The notes below the pieces were generated by a model. The model worked only from the letters and a program-made list of their open reading frames with translations. It searched no databases and was not told where the DNA came from. A program made the translations under genes and the position numbers. Of a stretch of DNA of 64,000 nt, positions 51,094-61,185 are shown piece by piece. Within the stretch, counting starts at the first letter, position 1, and the number at the start of each line of letters is the position of its first letter. The DNA is from an uncultured Erysipelotrichaceae bacterium (GTDB lineage Bacteria > Bacillota_I > Bacilli_A > Erysipelotrichales > Erysipelotrichaceae): positions 1 through 64,000 of the forward strand of contig CANDJN010000005.1 of assembly GCA_947385085.1 (NCBI GenBank), written 5' to 3'.

Positions 51094-52536
51094 ATGAGTC
51101 ATTCATTTACCGCTTATTTTGATGATGAAATTTGGAAAAGGGGTCTTGCTCTTTATCAAGAGGGACGCGTTACGCATGCCCAGCAACAAAAGACTTCTTA
51201 TCGCGCAATGGTAGTGGAGGACAAGCCATATCATGTGCGAATTACCCTCAGTCCATTGACGATGCAATGCGATTGCGCGTTTGCCAAGCAGGGGCATCAT
51301 TGCCGACATATGGCTGCGGTGATGGCTGCTTATGAAATGGATCATACGCAAAACAAAGCGGTCAAATCAGATGAAGATGAATGGCTGAAACAGATCACTC
51401 CCTATTTAAGCAGGAGTGGTCGGATTAATAATGGGAAAGCGTTTACGGAAACGATTCAGCATTACATTGATCAAAGTGTGGATACCAAGCAGGCGGGATT
51501 GCATTGCTTTGAGACCTATTTGCGCTTAGCGGCATATTTGATGAAGCAGTCAACATTTTATTACAACTTTGATGATTTAATCATAGAAACAATGCGGAAG
51601 GCAGGGGAACTGCGCTCGCATTTAACAGCGTCGAAAAGGCGGGATGCGGATCATCGCTGCCTGCTTTTTTGTGATACATGTCATAACCCTAAGCTTTGCC
51701 GATCATTGATGGATGCTTATCTGGAACAGGATGGGGATGGCAAAGGGATGGCGGTACTTCTTATGGCGCACAGATATGAAAACCAATCGGTTTATGTGAA
51801 TGCCATATTTGATCATCTGGCTGCCGATGGTGAAAAGGAGGAGGAGCTCATCGCGCTGTGTGAAGCCAATGGCGATGAATATCGCTTACGAGAATGGGCA
51901 ATTCAATATTATCGAAGGAATGAACAATATACACAAGGCATTCACTTTTGTGAGCGCTGTTGTGCTTACTTGAAGGCGGCTGGCGAGGATGATTCCGATG
52001 CTTTGTTGGCGTTGTTTCTGTTTGCGGTGCTGGATGAGGATGATGCACTGCGGGATCGTTATTATCTCATTGTTTTACATCATCCAGCGATTGCCAAAAC
52101 CGAGCTGTTTGTAGGCATGAAAGAAGCAATGAAAGATGCATGGTCTACGGTGGGCAGATCATGGATGATCAAGGCGCTACAGGAGTTGTCAACACAAGAG
52201 CGCTTAGCCATTTTGGCACAGACCTCATCCTGTGATCTGTTCATTCATGAAGTGTTGAAACAATCGGATGCTCATACCTTTTTACCGTATTGGAAATGCA
52301 TTTATGCTTACGATCGCGGTCTTTTGTATCATTTCTTACAGAAGGTATTATGTCAAGAACTTGAGGACGGAAATACATTGTCAGCAGAGCTGATTGCCTT
52401 GTGGAAAAAATTGTGGGAGCAACCAATGGATCAACGCTCCTTACTGCATGTGCTTATTTCATGCAAAATGATTTATCGTGATCAGCCAAATACATTACAG
52501 GTTTTGGCGCAGCTGGAGGAATTGCCTTATGAATAA
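51094..52536 (+). CDS. SWIM zinc-finger protein paired with SNF2
   Basis: 480 aa. The SWIM finger CDCAFAKQGHHCRHMAAVM (C-x-C ... C-x-H, residues about 60-77) lies near the N-terminus. The rest is helical and repeat-like, without a recognised enzyme motif. It ends in an ATGA overlap with the SNF2 helicase gene, so the two are coupled and probably act together on DNA or chromatin-like complexes. The same two-gene arrangement is known from other Bacillota; the pathway is unknown. Confidence 0.85.
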   Translation: MSHSFTAYFDDEIWKRGLALYQEGRVTHAQQQKTSYRAMVVEDKPYHVRITLSPLTMQCDCAFAKQGHHCRHMAAVMAAYEMDHTQNKAVKSDEDEWLKQITPYLSRSGRINNGKAFTETIQHYIDQSVDTKQAGLHCFETYLRLAAYLMKQSTFYYNFDDLIIETMRKAGELRSHLTASKRRDADHRCLLFCDTCHNPKLCRSLMDAYLEQDGDGKGMAVLLMAHRYENQSVYVNAIFDHLAADGEKEEELIALCEANGDEYRLREWAIQYYRRNEQYTQGIHFCERCCAYLKAAGEDDSDALLALFLFAVLDEDDALRDRYYLIVLHHPAIAKTELFVGMKEAMKDAWSTVGRSWMIKALQELSTQERLAILAQTSSCDLFIHEVLKQSDAHTFLPYWKCIYAYDRGLLYHFLQKVLCQELEDGNTLSAELIALWKKLWEQPMDQRSLLHVLISCKMIYRDQPNTLQVLAQLEELPYE

Positions 52537-55500
52537 ACAGCGAGAACAATTATTGGATGATGTGAGCGCTGCCTATCAAAAACTTGATGCATTGGAATCC
52601 ATGTCGGTTACAGCCAAGGAAGATGGAGCATTACAGCTGTCTGCACAATGGAATTTGTTTCAGGATATCCATCATTGTACGCTGACATTGCGTGAGGATG
52701 GTACCTTGCTGGAAACGCAGTGCGATTGTCATTGGATGAAGGATTATGGAGATTGTCCTCATGTAAGAATCAGTGCCGAATACGTCAAGGAGCGCATGTA
52801 TAAGCATGAGCCTTTCACCGTGGAAAATCTAAGGCTGAAGCAAGTGGAAGCGCAGCTTCAAATTGCCTCTCGTCGTTGGGAAAGACATCTTTATGAAAAA
52901 CCGCTTAGGCATAGCGACCATTTGTTAAAGCAACTACGGCAGCGCTATGAGCTTCAATTGACGGCACAGGTTCTTCATACGCAGTATGCACTGGAGCCGC
53001 GACTGCATTATGATTTAAAAAACGGCCTCTGTGTGTCGTTTCGAGTGGGTAATGAAATGAAATACATCATCAAATCGGTGCCGCAGTTTATCAAGGCAAT
53101 CAATGAGCAGCAGGATTTCATCTATGGTCAACACTTGCATTTTGTTCACAAAATGTCAGCCTTTGATGACTTTGCCAAGAAGCAGATTCAGTTTATGCGC
53201 ACATTCAGTCAACATAAGGATAATCGCTATGAACAAGATGCCTTGGATACGAAGGTCATTAAACTGAATCATCGCATTTTAGATGAATTTTTTTCCTTGT
53301 ATGAAAATACGCCGACATCCTTTCGCCTAACAACACTGCGCAATCCTAAATTGCCTTTGACCTTAAAGGATACCGGGGAGTTTTTAATTTTTCATATGGA
53401 AAATGATAAGGAATATTTCTTTGGGGAAAAGCATTTGTATTATTTGGAGCGAAATGGCAAAGCGTTAGCACTGAATCGCTTTGTGCTTGATGAAGAAGGT
53501 CTTGCGGTGATGGTGTTGAAGGAACTGCTTGCGGAGGATATTGTCATCGCAAAAGCAGATTATACGCTGTTTGCGAAATATGGCTTTTCTGCTTTGATGC
53601 GCTATGTACCGGAGATGGTGCCGATATTAAAAGAAGCTCAAAGTATTGATCGCATAGAATTGTATGGCGATATTGACGAGAATGGACTGATTTATTTTGA
53701 TCTATGCTACGTCAATGGGCTGGGGCAGCGCTGGAATGGTTTGGATGATAAATTGTTATTAAGCTATGAACAAGATATTGTTGAAGCTTATTTAAAGCGC
53801 TTTGCGACGAGTATCGATGTCCAAAAGCATCGTGTTTATATGGATGAAGATGCCGAATCCACCTTGATATTTTTAAGTGAAGGACTGCAATTTCTGGCTG
53901 CGTATTGCGAAATTTATGTCAGTGACTTATTGAAACGAATGAATCATCAGTACCGTTATCATATCTGTGTTCAGGCCAACATTCATCATGGACGCTTATC
54001 ACTGGATATTGATTGTCCTAATATTCCCAATGCGGAATTAGCGGCAGTGCTGTCTGCTTATCGCCAACGAAAAAAGTTTTATCGCTTAAAAGACGGACGA
54101 CTCATTTCCCTGATGTCCGATGAGTTGATGGAGCTTTCACGGCTGTTGGAAGAATGTCGTTGCTTCAGCGAGGAATCGTCCGGGCACTTGATTCCCTTGG
54201 AAAATTATCACATGTTTTCGTTCAATGAAATGGCTAAGGATCTGCATCATATTGAATTGCGCCAAAGTGAAGAACTGCAAAATCATATCGCCGCTTTTTA
54301 TCAACAGGATTTTGGTGTGATTGATCAGCACTGTGAAGGGTTATTGCGCGATTATCAAAAGGGTGGGGTCCGCTGGCTGTTAACGCTGAGAGCGTTTGGC
54401 TTTGGAGGAATTTTAGCGGATGATATGGGGCTTGGTAAAACACTTCAAGTCATCGCATACTGGGCATCGTGCAAGCATTCACTGCCGGCACTTGTGATCA
54501 CTCCTGCATCCTTGATTTATAATTGGGAGGATGAAGTCAAAAAGTTTTGCGGATCCATGCGGGTGCTGTGCGTCAGCGGAACTGCTCAAGAGCGTGAGGA
54601 ATTACTGAATCACTATCAGGAGTATGATATACTCATCACTTCTTACGATTATATTCGCCGTGATATCGGACGCTATCAAAAGCTGTCTTTTGATACGGTA
54701 ATTCTTGATGAAGCCCAGTATATCAAAAATCACAAAACGCAGATTGCCATGGCGGTAAAACGGCTTCATAGCGTTCATCGTTTCGCGCTGAGCGGGACAC
54801 CGATTGAAAATTCATTGGCAGAATTATGGTCGCTTTTTGACTTTTTGATGCCGGATTATTTATACAGCTATCCGCAGTTTCAAACCAGCTATGAGATAGA
54901 AATCGTCAAGAATCAAAATGAACAGAAACTGCAGCTGTTAAAGCGGCGTGTTGCTCCATTTATATTACGGCGAACTAAGCAGGAAGTATTGAAGGAATTG
55001 CCGGATAAAATCGAGCATACACAGCTCATTACATTTACAAGCGAGGAATGGAAGCTCTATGTTGCCAATGCCCAGCAGATGAATCGCAAACTGCGGGAAA
55101 GCAATTTTAAAGGAATCGGTCAGCTACAGTTTCTGGCGATGTTGACAAGGCTCAGGGAGTTATGTTGTGAGCCGCGTCTGATTTATGAGAACATGGAGTT
55201 TTGCTCAAGCAAGATGAAATTCTGTCTGGAATTGATTGAAACACTCCAAGCTAAGGGGAAGAAGGTACTTGTCTTTTCCAGCTTTGTCAATCTGTTAAAG
55301 CTCTTGGAGGCTGAATTAAAGCGTCGTCAAATTACTTATGTTATGTTTACCGGACGTACCAATAAGGAAAAGCGACGAACGGCGATTCGCAATTTTCAAA
55401 GCGATCCAGCGATAACGGCATTCCTCATATCGCTGAAAGCAGGAGGGACGGGAATCAATCTTACTGCCGCAGAGGTGGTGATCCACTTTGATCCATGGTG

Positions 55501-55735
55501 GAATATCTCCACTCAAAATCAGGCAACCGATCGGGCGTATCGCATCGGTCAGCACAAAAACGTTCAGGTGTTTCAGCTGATTATGAAAGACAGCATTGAA
55601 GAAAAAATCATGCGTTTACAATATGAGAAGAAGGAATTAGCTGATTTGCTTGTGAGCGGGGGAGAGAATTGCATTTCCTCCATGAGCAAGGAGGATCTAT
55701 TGAATTTAATTGCGATAACCAACGCAAAGGAATAA
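52529..55735 (+). CDS. SNF2-family helicase with N-terminal SWIM finger
   Basis: 1068 aa. The N-terminus has its own SWIM-like finger (CDCHWMKDYGDCPH, about 69-82). The SNF2 motor is in the C-terminal 450 residues: motif I LADDMGLGKTLQVI (about 628), II DEAQYIKN (about 727), III LSGTPIENSLAELWSLFDFL (about 751), V GTGINLTAAEVV (about 973) and VI QATDRAYRIGQ (about 998). Such motors translocate on double-stranded DNA and remodel bound proteins; homologues next to SWIM proteins are uncharacterised in bacteria. ATG 52529 overlaps the SWIM gene stop. The open frame further upstream is not used in my reading. Confidence 0.93.
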   Translation: MNKQREQLLDDVSAAYQKLDALESMSVTAKEDGALQLSAQWNLFQDIHHCTLTLREDGTLLETQCDCHWMKDYGDCPHVRISAEYVKERMYKHEPFTVENLRLKQVEAQLQIASRRWERHLYEKPLRHSDHLLKQLRQRYELQLTAQVLHTQYALEPRLHYDLKNGLCVSFRVGNEMKYIIKSVPQFIKAINEQQDFIYGQHLHFVHKMSAFDDFAKKQIQFMRTFSQHKDNRYEQDALDTKVIKLNHRILDEFFSLYENTPTSFRLTTLRNPKLPLTLKDTGEFLIFHMENDKEYFFGEKHLYYLERNGKALALNRFVLDEEGLAVMVLKELLAEDIVIAKADYTLFAKYGFSALMRYVPEMVPILKEAQSIDRIELYGDIDENGLIYFDLCYVNGLGQRWNGLDDKLLLSYEQDIVEAYLKRFATSIDVQKHRVYMDEDAESTLIFLSEGLQFLAAYCEIYVSDLLKRMNHQYRYHICVQANIHHGRLSLDIDCPNIPNAELAAVLSAYRQRKKFYRLKDGRLISLMSDELMELSRLLEECRCFSEESSGHLIPLENYHMFSFNEMAKDLHHIELRQSEELQNHIAAFYQQDFGVIDQHCEGLLRDYQKGGVRWLLTLRAFGFGGILADDMGLGKTLQVIAYWASCKHSLPALVITPASLIYNWEDEVKKFCGSMRVLCVSGTAQEREELLNHYQEYDILITSYDYIRRDIGRYQKLSFDTVILDEAQYIKNHKTQIAMAVKRLHSVHRFALSGTPIENSLAELWSLFDFLMPDYLYSYPQFQTSYEIEIVKNQNEQKLQLLKRRVAPFILRRTKQEVLKELPDKIEHTQLITFTSEEWKLYVANAQQMNRKLRESNFKGIGQLQFLAMLTRLRELCCEPRLIYENMEFCSSKMKFCLELIETLQAKGKKVLVFSSFVNLLKLLEAELKRRQITYVMFTGRTNKEKRRTAIRNFQSDPAITAFLISLKAGGTGINLTAAEVVIHFDPWWNISTQNQATDRAYRIGQHKNVQVFQLIMKDSIEEKIMRLQYEKKELADLLVSGGENCISSMSKEDLLNLIAITNAKE

Positions 55736-55740
55736 TCAGG

Positions 55741-55767
55741 ACGATCATGAAAATGGTCGTTTTTTTA
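55741..55767 (+). terminator. terminator after the SNF2 gene
   Basis: ACGATCAT/ATGGTCGT hairpin with GAAA loop (one G-T pair), followed by seven T. Confidence 0.88.
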
Positions 55768-55841
55768 AGCATTGAAGAGATAAAACAGATTCATGAAATT
55801 TCATTATCTGAATAAGATGGTAGAGCATATGAAAAAAGGTA

Positions 55842-55900
55842 TTGACGCAATGAAGAAAATGAGTATAATACTTAATTGAGTTAATATTTAAGTAACTTAA
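55842..55900 (+). promoter_or_regulatory. promoter and MarR-type operator of the ABC exporter operon
   Basis: TTGACG (55842-55847), 16-bp spacer, TATAAT (55864-55869). Just downstream, TTAAGT-A-ACTTAA (55888-55900) is a perfect 6-1-6 palindrome, 24 bp before the MarR start, and is the likely site of autorepression. Confidence 0.7.
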
Positions 55901-55923
55901 TCATTTGAAGATGGTGGTGAATT

Positions 55924-56394
55924 ATGGACGATTTTGAAAAGGCAAAACGACTGGAGCACTTGTTTTACATTATGCGTAAACAACGGATGCCCGGACATTC
56001 GCATGTACCGCAGGAGTTTAAGATGCGGGATATGATGATGCTGGATTCCATTAAGCAGGCATTGGATAACGCCAAGGATGGATTGGTGAAAATGAGTGAA
56101 ATTTCAACGCTTTTTCGCATTACTCCGGCGGCAGCTTCCCAAATGGTTCGTGAATATGAACGAAAGGGGTGGATTAGGCGTGTTATTCTGGACAGCGATC
56201 GGCGCAGTGTGTATTGTGAGCTGACCGACGAGGCAAATGAGCTGTTAAAACAGAATGAGGAATGTATGATGCAGGGAGTGGTGGATTTTATTCATTATTT
56301 GGGGGAAGAGGATAGCGATGCATTGATTCGGATTTTGGAAAAAGCGAAGGCTTATGGACCGATTTTTGATCATCGCCCAAAAGGAAGGGAGTAG
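55924..56394 (+). CDS. MarR-family transcriptional regulator
   Basis: 156 aa. Winged helix: DGLVKMSEISTLFRITPAAA (recognition helix ASQMVREYERKGWI, about 75-89) and wing RVILDSDRRSVYCELTDEA (about 90-108). The dimerisation helices flank it. It probably represses its operon through the palindrome at 55888-55900 and releases on binding a toxic ligand exported by the ABC pair. ATG preceded by GGTGGTG; the next gene starts 4 bp past its stop. Confidence 0.92.
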   Translation: MDDFEKAKRLEHLFYIMRKQRMPGHSHVPQEFKMRDMMMLDSIKQALDNAKDGLVKMSEISTLFRITPAAASQMVREYERKGWIRRVILDSDRRSVYCELTDEANELLKQNEECMMQGVVDFIHYLGEEDSDALIRILEKAKAYGPIFDHRPKGRE

Positions 56395-56398
56395 GTAT

Positions 56399-58660
56399 AT
56401 GACACGATTAATCGTTCGTTATTGTAAGCCGTTTTTGGCTTCCATTGTGGCAGTAATGGTCCTGTTGTTTGTTCAGGCACAAACGGAGCTGGCACTGCCG
56501 GATTATATGTCAGATATTGTGAATACCGGCATTCAAACGGGTGGCATTACCGAAGGTGTGCCAAAGGCGTTACGCGCTGAGGTTTACGAAAAGCTGAAAA
56601 CCTTTTTGAATGAAGATGAACAAGCGCGTTTTAGACAGTATTATGAATTAAAATCATCAAGCAGTGCGACGTCCGCAGAATTGGAAACATATCCAATTTT
56701 GGCACAGGAGGATGTGTACGTTCAAAAAGATGATGTGGAAATGGACGAGGGATGGCGACAGTCAATGACCCAGTCCGGCTTGTTGGTGATGAGTCTGGAT
56801 GCGATGATGACGGATGATTCCTCTCTTGTCGCTGAAAACAGCCAAGAGATGGAAGATTTGAAGGCAATGTTAGAACAGCTTCCGCCGCATATGACGTTGT
56901 ATGATGCGCTGGGGATGATGCCGCGTGAACAGATTGATGAAATGCGAACAAATATGAATGAGCAATTCACCGCTATGGGTGAGTCAACGATGGATGCGGC
57001 AGCGGCAGCGTTTGTCAAAGCAGAGTATCAGGCGATTGGCATGGATACCGATGCAATTCAAAATCAGTATATTTTGATCAGCGGTGTAAAAATGCTGGGA
57101 ATGTCTTTGTTAAGTGCCCTTTGTGCGATTTTGGTTGGCTTGTTTGCGAGCCGTATCGCTGCCGGAGTGGGCAAGGATATGCGCGGCGATGTGTTTCGCA
57201 AGGTGGAAAGCTTTACGAGCACGGAGTTCAATCGCTTTTCTACCGCATCGTTAATTACCCGCAATACCAATGACATTCAGCAGGTTCAAATGGTCATTGT
57301 GATGTTTATTCGGATCGTCATCTACGCTCCGATTATCGGGTTTGGTGCTTTGGTAAAGGTGTTAAATTCCAGCGTATCCATGACATGGATCATCGCGCTA
57401 GTCTTGGCGGTGATTTTGGGCTTGATCATGACGATCTTTGCGATTGTCATGCCCAAATTTAAAATCGTTCAAAAATTGATTGACCGTTTAAATTTGGTGA
57501 TGCGGGAATTTCTGGATGGTATGCCGGTTATCCGTGCTTTCAATACGCAGGAACATGAAGAAGCAAAGTTTGAACAAGCCAATACGGATATTACAAAGAC
57601 CAATCTGTTTGTCAATCGCACGATGGCCGCAATGATGCCGGTGATGATGTTTGTCATGAATGGAGTTGCGCTGTTAATCATTTGGGTCGGCGGTCATCAG
57701 ATTGATGCCGGAACCATGCAAATTGGCGATATTATGGCATTTATTCAATATACGATGCAGATCATTATGGCTTTCTTAATGATCTCCATGGTAGCGATCA
57801 TGCTGCCGCGGGCTGCGGTGGCAGGCAGTCGGGTTAAAGAAGTGCTGGATTGTGAGATCAGTATTGTCGATCCGCTTCAACCTCAAAGCTTTGATGATCA
57901 AAAACGCGGATGGGTTGAATTTGATCACGTATCGTTCCGTTATCCCGGGGCCGAAGAAGCGGTTTTGCATGATGTTAGCTTTTGTGCCGCTCCGGGTGAA
58001 ACAACCGCCTTTATCGGCAGCACCGGAAGCGGTAAATCGACGCTCATCAACTTGGTACCGCGTTTCTATGATGTGAGTGAAGGAAAAATTCTTGTGGATG
58101 GTGTGGATGTGCGCAATGTCAAGCAGCACGATCTACGCGATAAAATTGGCTATGTTCCACAAAAGGGCGTTTTATTCTCCGGTACGATCGCATCCAATTT
58201 GCGCTATGCGAAGGAGGATGCGACTTCCGAGGAATTACAGTCAGCCAGCGAGATTGCGCAGGCTTGGGAATTCATCAGTGCCAAGCCGGAACAATTTGAT
58301 GAGCCGATTGCGCAGGGAGGAACGAATGTATCCGGCGGTCAAAAGCAGCGTTTATCCATTGCCAGAGCACTCGTTAAGCAGCCGGAGATCTATATTTTTG
58401 ATGATTCCTTCAGCGCTCTGGATTTTAAGACCGACGCAAAGCTGCGCAAGGCACTCGGAGAATTAACCGCAAAGACGCAAGCCACGGTACTGATCGTTGC
58501 CCAGCGCATCGCATCCATTATGCATGCGGATCGCATTGTTGTATTGGATCAAGGACGTATTGTCGGTATGGGTACCCATGAGGAGCTACTGAAAAACTGT
58601 GAGGTCTACCAGGAAATTGCATATTCACAATTGTCAAAGGAGGAATTGAATCATGAGTAA
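56399..58660 (+). CDS. ABC exporter half with degenerate ATPase site and large outer loop
   Basis: 753 aa. A transmembrane domain with an unusually long extracytoplasmic insertion between helices 1 and 2 (about residues 35-225), then the ATPase: Walker A GSTGSGKST (about 541), signature NVSGGQKQRLS (about 642), Walker B IYIFDDSFSALD with Asp instead of the catalytic Glu, and a switch region VAQRIAS with Gln in place of the usual His. One inactive site is typical for heterodimeric exporters of the LmrCD/TM287-288 type. The start at 56399 (AAGGGAG) fits the first helix. Partner is encoded next with an 8-bp overlap. Confidence 0.94.
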   Translation: MTRLIVRYCKPFLASIVAVMVLLFVQAQTELALPDYMSDIVNTGIQTGGITEGVPKALRAEVYEKLKTFLNEDEQARFRQYYELKSSSSATSAELETYPILAQEDVYVQKDDVEMDEGWRQSMTQSGLLVMSLDAMMTDDSSLVAENSQEMEDLKAMLEQLPPHMTLYDALGMMPREQIDEMRTNMNEQFTAMGESTMDAAAAAFVKAEYQAIGMDTDAIQNQYILISGVKMLGMSLLSALCAILVGLFASRIAAGVGKDMRGDVFRKVESFTSTEFNRFSTASLITRNTNDIQQVQMVIVMFIRIVIYAPIIGFGALVKVLNSSVSMTWIIALVLAVILGLIMTIFAIVMPKFKIVQKLIDRLNLVMREFLDGMPVIRAFNTQEHEEAKFEQANTDITKTNLFVNRTMAAMMPVMMFVMNGVALLIIWVGGHQIDAGTMQIGDIMAFIQYTMQIIMAFLMISMVAIMLPRAAVAGSRVKEVLDCEISIVDPLQPQSFDDQKRGWVEFDHVSFRYPGAEEAVLHDVSFCAAPGETTAFIGSTGSGKSTLINLVPRFYDVSEGKILVDGVDVRNVKQHDLRDKIGYVPQKGVLFSGTIASNLRYAKEDATSEELQSASEIAQAWEFISAKPEQFDEPIAQGGTNVSGGQKQRLSIARALVKQPEIYIFDDSFSALDFKTDAKLRKALGELTAKTQATVLIVAQRIASIMHADRIVVLDQGRIVGMGTHEELLKNCEVYQEIAYSQLSKEELNHE

Positions 58661-60512
58661 TCAAACCAATCGTCCTCCTAAAAGAATGGGACATGGACCA
58701 ATGCGGGGAATGGGTCCGGGGGAAAAGGCAAAGAATTTCAAAGGAACAATGCATACGCTGATTCGTTATATGCGTCCTTATTATGTGAAGATCATGGCAG
58801 CGATGATCTTTGCGGTTGCCGGTACGATTTTTATGATTGTCGGTCCGAAAATATCCGGTAAAGCCACCACTGCATTGGCAGAAGGGTTCATGCAGAAGGT
58901 AAGCGGTACCGGCGGTATTGATTTTGATTATATTCTGAAAATTATCTGCTTCATGATCATACTGTATATTTGCAGCGGCTTATTCTCGTTTATACAACAG
59001 TTTATCATGTCAGGGGTAACCCAGCGTACTGCTTATGATTTACGGCGTAAAATTGCTGCGAAAATCAATCGAATGCCCTTTTCGTATTTTGATGCGAATT
59101 CTCACGGTGATATTCTTTCGCGTGTGACCAATGATGTGGATACCCTGGCACAATCACTCAACCAAAGCTTAAATACGATGATTACCAGCGTAGTGAATAT
59201 CATCGGCTTTACGATCATGATGCTTACGATTAGCTGGCAAATGACCCTTATTGCGTTTGTGACCGTACCGTTATCATTGTTCTTGGTATTGACCATCGTT
59301 AAGCACTCACAGAAATACTTTACGCGTCAACAGCGTTTTCTAGGTGAGGTAAACGGTCATATTGAAGAAATGTACAGCGGACACATTGTCATGAAAGCAT
59401 TTAACGGTGAACAGCGCAGTGTGGAGGAGTTTGAACAACACAACCGTGACTTATATGGGGTTGGCTGGAAATCACAGTTCTTATCGGGATTGATGCAGCC
59501 AATTACAACGTTTGTCGGCAATATTGGCTATGTTGCAGTCTGCATTCTGGGCGGTTATCTAACAATTCAAGGCGCTATTGAAATCGGAGACATCCAAGCC
59601 TTTATTCAATATGTGCGCAATTTCAATCAACCGATCACCCAAATGGCACAGGTGATGAATATGCTACAGTCAACCGCTGCGGCGGCAGAACGCGTCTTTG
59701 AATTCCTTGATGAAGCAGAAGAGATAAAGGAAACAAGCAATCCGGTGGAAATCTATGATGAAAACGGCAATTGTAAAATCAAAGGTCAGGTCACCTTTGA
59801 AAATGTACGCTTTGGTTATGATCCGCAAAAAATCGTTATTCATCATTTCTCCATGTATATCAAGGCAGGGCAGAAGGTGGCAATTGTCGGACCAACCGGT
59901 GCTGGTAAAACAACGATCGTAAAATTATTAATGCGGTTTTATGAGCTTAACAGCGGTTCGATTTATATCGACGGTATTCCGACCACGGATATGCGGCGCA
60001 GTGATTTGCGTTCCTTGTTCGGCATGGTTTTGCAGGATGCTTGGCTGTTTAATGGAACCATCATGGAAAATCTGCGCTATGGAAAGCTGGATGCCACAGA
60101 TGATGATGTAATAAAAGCAGCGGATGCGGCATATGTCGATCATTTCATCCGTACCTTGGATCATGGCTATCAGACAGAAATCAATGAGGATTCCAATAAT
60201 GTCTCGCAAGGTCAAAAGCAGCTTTTAACCATTGCCCGTGCTTTCTTGGCTGATCCGAAAATTTTGATTCTCGATGAAGCCACATCTTCCGTGGATACCC
60301 GTACCGAGGTACTCATCCAGAAAGGTATGGAAAAGCTGATGGAGAATCGCACCAGCTTTGTTATCGCCCATCGTCTCTCGACAATCCGTGATGCCGATAT
60401 TATTCTTGTTATGAAGGATGGCGATATTGTCGAGGCAGGCAGTCATGAGGCGCTGATGCAGGAAAACGGTTTCTATACACAGTTATACAATTCACAGTTT
60501 GAAGAGGCATAG
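58653..60512 (+). CDS. ABC exporter half with canonical ATPase site
   Basis: 619 aa. Six-helix exporter domain (first helix IMAAMIFAVAGTIFMIVGP, about 45), then Walker A GPTGAGKTT (about 412), signature NVSQGQKQLLT (about 515), Walker B ILILDEATSSVDTRTE (with the catalytic Glu) and switch His in IAHRLSTI. It forms the heterodimer with the preceding protein; together they likely pump drugs, peptides or lipids. AAAGGAGG before the ATG; the N-terminal ~25 residues are rich in Pro, Gly, Met and Arg. Last gene of the MarR operon. Confidence 0.95.
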   Translation: MSNQTNRPPKRMGHGPMRGMGPGEKAKNFKGTMHTLIRYMRPYYVKIMAAMIFAVAGTIFMIVGPKISGKATTALAEGFMQKVSGTGGIDFDYILKIICFMIILYICSGLFSFIQQFIMSGVTQRTAYDLRRKIAAKINRMPFSYFDANSHGDILSRVTNDVDTLAQSLNQSLNTMITSVVNIIGFTIMMLTISWQMTLIAFVTVPLSLFLVLTIVKHSQKYFTRQQRFLGEVNGHIEEMYSGHIVMKAFNGEQRSVEEFEQHNRDLYGVGWKSQFLSGLMQPITTFVGNIGYVAVCILGGYLTIQGAIEIGDIQAFIQYVRNFNQPITQMAQVMNMLQSTAAAAERVFEFLDEAEEIKETSNPVEIYDENGNCKIKGQVTFENVRFGYDPQKIVIHHFSMYIKAGQKVAIVGPTGAGKTTIVKLLMRFYELNSGSIYIDGIPTTDMRRSDLRSLFGMVLQDAWLFNGTIMENLRYGKLDATDDDVIKAADAAYVDHFIRTLDHGYQTEINEDSNNVSQGQKQLLTIARAFLADPKILILDEATSSVDTRTEVLIQKGMEKLMENRTSFVIAHRLSTIRDADIILVMKDGDIVEAGSHEALMQENGFYTQLYNSQFEEA

Positions 60513-60521
60513 TATTTAACA

Positions 60522-60551
60522 GAATCACCTATAGCAGGTGGTTCTTTTTTT
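60522..60551 (+). terminator. terminator after the ABC exporter operon
   Basis: GAATCACCT/AGGTGGTTC arms (60522-60530, 60536-60544) with a five-base loop and a run of T. Confidence 0.85.
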
Positions 60552-60610
60552 ATTAATGTAATAATTATGTAAATCACAATTTCATGGGACTAACAAAGAA
60601 GGTGAATATA

Positions 60611-61023
60611 ATGATTCCACAGGCTATATTAAGAGAACATTATCGTTGTCATCTAAAAATAATAAATTTATGTACTAAAAGATTTTATGATAATCAATTA
60701 ATGATTCTTTCCAATGGTGATAATAGCGATCCGATAAAACAATATAAGTGAGTAAAAGGCAATCATGCACGAAGAACAAATTATCGTACTTCACATGTTG
60801 ATTTTATCCTTTTTAATAAAATTGATAAGAAACCGGCATTGGCAATTGAGGTGGATGGCTATCATTTCATCATCGTAAGGAACAGATGATCAGAGATCGC
60901 AGGAAGGACAGTCTCCTGAAAAATGCAACATACCGTTACTGCGTTTTAAAACCAATGAATGTAAAGAGGGATAAACGGATCACTGACAAATTAGCCCAGA
61001 TTATCAAAAAGTCTTCAAAATAG
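60611..61023 (+). pseudogene. remnant of a helicase/nuclease-like gene (C-terminal part)
   Basis: Broken frames read IPQAILREHYRCHLKIINLC, KRFYDNQLMIL, a TGA, VKGNHA, then SHVDFILFNKIDKKPALAIE and VDGYHF, a further break, and RDRRKDSLLKNATYRYCVLK. The first block resembles the end of superfamily I helicases (REHYRCHPKII), the second a restriction-endonuclease-like DUF2726/DUF559 domain; the part between them is deleted. It cannot give a functional protein. Confidence 0.65.
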
Positions 61024-61121
61024 TAATGAAAAATCACGACTTTTTACCGCATTAAAAAGCTGTTATTTTTTCATTGATTGCTTTTATATCACTTTTCATC
61101 ATAAGGTAACTTTATAAACGC

Positions 61122-61173
61122 TTGACAAGCACAGGAATAGCAGTTATAATAATTATGTTACTATTAGTAACAT
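61122..61173 (+). promoter_or_regulatory. promoter plus perfect 9-1-9 palindrome before PadR
   Basis: TTGACA (61122-61127), 17-bp spacer, TATAAT (61145-61150) is a consensus promoter. ATGTTACTA-T-TAGTAACAT (61155-61173) lies at the expected transcription start, 12 bp before the PadR ATG, and is the probable autorepression site. Confidence 0.82.
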
Positions 61174-61185
61174 AGGAGGAAGCAT

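Noticed and set aside
21942..61023. Possible use of TGA as a sense codon, suggested by TGA breaks in the Fic, M15-like and helicase-remnant frames
   Set aside because: Many intact genes here end properly in TGA (for example rdgB and trmL, with ATGA overlaps), and the helicase remnant is decayed in other ways too; independent mutations explain it better.
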